Source: Anser cygnoides (Eukaryota > Chordata > Aves > Anseriformes > Anatidae). Taken from it: a DNA stretch of 64,000 nucleotides. Both the position numbers and the translations under genes were made by a program. This document shows, in pieces, positions 59,750 to 64,000 of the stretch. The stretch lies in contig NC_089912.1 of the NCBI RefSeq assembly GCF_040182565.1, positions 83,780,634-83,844,633 on the forward strand. The letters are read 5' to 3'. Positions within the stretch are counted from its first letter, which is position 1; each line of letters starts with the position of its first letter. Under the pieces are notes generated by a model. It was not told the DNA's origin. It saw only the letters and a program-made list of their open reading frames with translations, and made no database searches.

Positions 59750-62700
59750 GTAAGTATGTACACAATAATTTTCCTAATGAGAAACTGAAATTCAACTTTA
59801 TGCAAGAGTTTTTAATAATCCAGAGCTCATCAAAATGGTGGTGTTTTGATTGAAATGCTAATCCCTCTGATGTTTTAGAAGTAGTCAATATCAGAAGTAA
59901 TTAGCACAAGGCTGTAAAAGTCTTGCTGTTGGAAGGGTTGTGAAGCTGAGGTTATCAGGTTGTCATCAGGTCACTGCCATCTTTTTCTTTTTTTTTTTTC
60001 CAAATAATTTGAAGGTATATTATCCTTTACCTAAAAGTTTTCCCTGAGCTGAGATACAGCTTGGATAGTTAAATCACAGCGAGAGCTGGAAATCTGTTGA
60101 ATTACATTCTGATGCAACCCTGCAAAAGAGGTTGGTTCTGACAATTATGTATAATTTGTTATAAATGCTTCAATCACTTTTTAGATGGAAACTGTTCCAT
60201 TAGTATTATACGGCTCCTTAAGTTTATGATTTTTTCCTAATCATTTATGAAATGAAGTAAGTAAATATAACAGTAGTAAACTTGAAAAATAAATAAAAAT
60301 TCTATATATAGTTAATACCTTTACCACGAACAGATGCTACGACCTGTAGTAAGATAATTCGAACATACATTTGGTACAGGCATTTAACTTTCACTACAAA
60401 AGTAGGTTGAATCTGTGAATTTGGGCTATTTGGGAAGAAGAAAATTAATCTCAAAAAACTCCAGATATTAAAGCAATTCTTTGTTATCCACATGTGTGCA
60501 CATACATCATACACACATATTCAGAGTCATTATACATCTTTTATGGGCTGTCAGTGGTATGAGGCTGGACTTGTCTTTTAGCTTTACAGGTGCTGTGTTT
60601 CAGGTGTAAGTGAATTTAAAAGAAAGGATCATAATTCCAAATATTTCTTTTCCAGTGAGTCACAAGCTGCTGACTCTGTACATTTTGTTGTCTCTTAAGT
60701 GTCTTATACTTCGGTGGTTTTGTCTTCTGATTGCTGTACTGTATTTAAGCATGGTTTTACTGATTTTTATTTTTTTTGGCAGTGGTCTGTTTGTTCTTCC
60801 TGTGCTGTTGAATGTCTTGTACTGAGTTGCATGCTGTGAGTTGGTGATTTTTTTGCATGTTGTAGTTTTCACAAAGTTTCCTCTGGATTTAAGCCCCACT
60901 GCTCCTTGGAATTGTTTAGGCGTGATGGAGTCGAACTAAGAGCTGAGTCGGTACAGTTGTTGTTCTTGTGATATCTTTATAAGCCCAAGAGCTTTGTGCA
61001 GATAGGCACATTTTAATGAGTTTGGCAGAAGCATTGACTGGGATTCATTTTGGGACACCCATGATGAGGTAGTATGGTATTTAAAGATTTGCAAAGTTTT
61101 AGTAGCAGTGTGAGATTCTGTTGCTTTAATGACAGATAGACCTGAGAGTGTTCTGGAAACTGAAGTATCGTTTTGATGGTATCTTGGATCAATATCTTCC
61201 AGGTATCTTTCAGTGTTTCCCCAAGCTGCTATAGTATCTTTCCTCCACTAGAAGGAAAAAAAAAAAAAAAAAGTATTGTCTCCCCACTTCGGAAAACATG
61301 CCCTCAGAGACTTCCCCACTGTCGTGAGTTCTGTAGTAAGAATACATTGCTTGGCATTGATGACAACACTTTTTGGGCTTCAGTTTTGCCTCTGTTGCAT
61401 GTCAGACCCTCATGTACAGCATCTAAAAGTATGTAAGGCTGGTGCTGCGTGTGTGTGTGTGAAGGTTCTTCACTTTTTGAGTGTTAGAATGGTATTGATT
61501 TTACATTAGCTAGTTAAATATTTTTGTGAAAATAAATACTGGTGTAGTGATGAGGCATTGCTAAGGGAGTGAACTGGAGAACAATTTTGCTAGATACTTG
61601 TGAGAAAAAATGCTTCTTTAACTTTGATGTTCATGTACTAACTTGCCAGGATATTAAATCAATGAGGTCTTATATCTATCAAACTTAGTATGTTCAAAAT
61701 ACCATGGTCTTGAAGGAATATACTGCATCAACATCCATGACATCAGGTACCTTGCTTCCTGTGCTTTTTATCCTGCGATGGTGTGTTGTTGTTTTGTCTT
61801 AGGGGAATAAAAAGAAAAATCACAAATCTTTCTAACTTTTCTGATGAACGAGTTAATTAAAACTCTCACCTTCCAGAAAAGCTCCCAACCTAGTCTGAAT
61901 TCACTGGAATAGTAATTACCTTGGTAGTTTGACTAGCAGTTTTTACTGTTATTGCTGGTCTGCACAGTTTTTTTCTTCCTTTTTCTCAGGTTTGAATTTT
62001 CCTTGCTTAATTTTCAGATATTTGTTCTAGTTGTGTTTTTTTCAGTCTTTCCCTGTCACCAATACCTATATCGGGAGATACTTATATTACCATCATCAAA
62101 TTACCTTAGATCTTCTTTTTGCTAAAGCTTTTTGGTAGATTTCCTTAGCTTAAATGTATTAAGTGTTTTCATTTTTGTCTGTCTCCCACACCATCTCCAA
62201 TTTCCCAGTAAAATGTTCAGACCAGGCAATGTGCAATATTCTTCTCACTCATATCACAAACATAAAAACTAATTCCCGGTAATTCAGGAAGATTTCTCAG
62301 ACCTCATCAAACTTTCTAAAGTCTTCTAGCATTTTGGGGTACTTGCTCCTGTTTTGTAGGAATGGTTCCTAGCTCCTAGATGTATCCTTTTATAGTTGAC
62401 TCTTTTAAAAATAATCTTGTATGAGTAGTACTCCTTACTAAGCATTTCTTAACTTTTTATCTATTGTTCCATCATTATTCACCAGAGGTTGTAAATTGCA
62501 TTGGTAGTGCTTTTGTACTCATTTCTATAAATGAAAATGTTTTATCATGTTGAGGCTTTATCCTTGTAGAGTTGAGGCCGAGAAAGTCTTCTGAAGAGTG
62601 GTTTCTGCCTGGCTGCTGCTATGGTATTATTACACAACCTTTTTTTATCAGAGGAATTTGTAACTTTTCCTTCTGAGTTGCTGGAAAAGGATGGCTGTAG

Positions 62701-63582
62701 GTTTTTGTTCTCTTTCATAATAGTCATTAGTACTTAAATCACAACCCACCATTTCTTGTTATTTTCTCTTTTTTCTAGGAGCTTTTATGCTTGTAAGGCA
62801 GAACACGTAGGTCTGCAAAGCATATGTACTCCAACAGTGCTTATGTTGGCAAGACTCTTCTTTCAGGAATTTTCTGTGAATCAGTATACTTCATAAAAAT
62901 GTGAATGGTTTAGGTAGGTAGTAGGAATGTCTGAAATACAATAAACTTGGTAAATGTTAATGAACTTTCTCCGTGATTTGAGCAATTGCTAGATCTCTTG
63001 ACAGCTGAGCTGGTTACATCAAAGTATGGCTGTTACTTGTGACAAGCAGGATTGGATTTAGGCAAACACAGCAGAGAGACAACCTGGTTATGTACCTTTT
63101 ACACAGTTCAAACAATTGAAGGTTTTCCAATCTCTGCTGACTTGGCTTTAGATCTGTTGTATGTGGCATGTATTGGCTATATAAATATTAGTCTGCATAA
63201 ATATTGTTCTGTAGTTGCTTGCCAGTTTGAGCCATGCATGTAGAAGCTAAGTCTTTCCTTGCTGTATTCAAAAAAAACTTTTCATTTTGGGAAAAATATA
63301 ATAAATAAGGTACTTCTCAGAGGTTGTTCAGATTTTTACATGAAATACTGTCAGAATATGAAACTGAGAATTAAGTTTTCTAACCAGAAATGCAAGAATA
63401 ATTAAGTGTCTTGAATTTAAGTTTAAATTGATTAGTCATTTTCAGGGATCAGCTGTACCAGTATGTTTGTTGTCTGCCATGTTGAAGAGCTATAAATGTC
63501 ACACCAAAAACAAGCCTCAGACCTCAGCCTGAGAAAAAAAATATTAGAGGAAGTAACTGACTGTAGAAATAGAATGAGACAG
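59750..63582 (+). other. JAK2: JAK2 intron following the first coding exon (partial)
   Basis: Starts with GTAAGTATG. I searched by eye for the next JAK2 coding segment (in human it begins ITPVYHNMF) and did not find it, so the exon lies beyond 64000. Contents: T-rich tract near 59986-60000, A17 at 61256-61272, short TG tract near 61448-61460. No gene or interspersed repeat before the LTR. Confidence 0.8.
61256..61272. repeat. (A)17 homopolymer
   Basis: Seventeen consecutive A in the JAK2 intron. No retroelement body was recognised upstream. Confidence 0.9.
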
Positions 63583-64000
63583 TGTTGTGGTTTAACCCTG
63601 AGGCAGCTAAACACCACACAGCTGCTTGCTCACCCTCCCCAGGTGGGATGGGGAAGAGAAACGGAGATGTAAAAGTGTGAGAACTCCTGGGTTGAGATAC
63701 AGACAGTTGACTAGGCAAAACAGAAGCTGCACGTGCAAGCAAAGCAAAACAAGGAATTCATTTGGTACTTCCCATCAGCAGGCAGGTGTCCAACCACTGA
63801 CAGGAAAGCCGGGCTCATCACGTGTAACAATCTCTTGGGAAGACAGACACCATCACTCCCATCGACCGCCCCTTCTTCTTTCTTTATCCTGGCTTATGTT
63901 GTCCAGTAAGATGGTATGGACTAACCCTCTGGTCAGCTGGGGCCAGCTGTCCTGGCTGTGTCCCCTCCCAGCTCCTGCTGCACCTCCATGCTCCTCACAG
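63583..64000 (-). mobile_element. ERV LTR, cut by the window end
   Basis: Starts TGTTGTGGTTTAACCCTGAG and continues through CCCCAGGTGGGATGGGGAAG, ACAAGGAATTCATTTGG, CAGCAGGCAGGTGTCC and CTGGCTGTGTCCCCTCCCAG to the last base. It is the same family as 40196-40916, in the opposite orientation, and better preserved. Whether it is solo or attached to a provirus cannot be told here. Confidence 0.85.

Noticed and set aside
59530..59853. Reading the JAK2 exon frame on to 59853 as a 107-residue protein
   Set aside because: After KACG the DNA is a consensus donor (GTAAGTATG) at the known JAK2 exon boundary, and the following residues do not match JAK2.
1..64000. tRNA, rRNA, snRNA genes, CRISPR arrays or clustered novel systems
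   Set aside because: No box A/B tRNA promoter pairs, no regularly spaced repeats and no gene cluster were seen. The window is a eukaryotic intron and flank.

Overview
This looks like avian nuclear DNA from a Z-linked locus. The window carries at least fourteen fragments of CR1, the dominant LINE of bird genomes, three LTR-type insertions, no bacterial-style gene packing, and one clear vertebrate coding exon with consensus splice sites. That exon (59499-59749, + strand) encodes the first 73 residues of the tyrosine kinase JAK2, from the start codon to the Cys-Gly at the exon 3 boundary known in human JAK2. JAK2 is on the Z chromosome in birds (known synteny, not visible here). The species cannot be named from the sequence. 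The LTR family at 40.2 and 63.6 kb is one I associate with non-galliform birds, from memory only.

Layout. 1-14.4 kb: gene-free flank upstream of the gene, with CR1 pieces on both strands and simple repeats. 14.39-15.40 kb: a GC-rich CpG island, the best candidate for the JAK2 promoter and first non-coding exon, with an ideal + strand splice donor at 14947, IRF-like motifs at its 5' edge, GC boxes, a CTCF-like site and an eight-unit GGGGCC/GGGACC hexanucleotide tract just inside the inferred intron. 15.4-59.5 kb: about 44.5 kb of inferred 5' intron(s). Its first half is littered with CR1, including a 2-kb decayed copy with most of a reverse transcriptase, and two solo LTRs, one invaded by a CR1. 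Its second half (42.8-59.5 kb) has almost no recognisable repeats. 59.5-59.75 kb: first coding exon. 59.75-64.0 kb: start of the next intron, ending inside another LTR.

Only one protein-coding gene is supported. Long open frames in the CpG island are by-products of GC content, those in CR1 are decayed LINE pol, and a few unexplained intronic frames are listed as low-confidence curiosities. I found no tRNA, rRNA, CRISPR array or gene cluster, and no convincing undescribed system. The most useful leads are the interferon-type motifs at the promoter, the hexanucleotide tract, stacked upstream ORFs ahead of the JAK2 start, a start codon displaced from the mammalian one, a 42-bp CR1 insert with a perfect target-site duplication, and a nested LTR/CR1.
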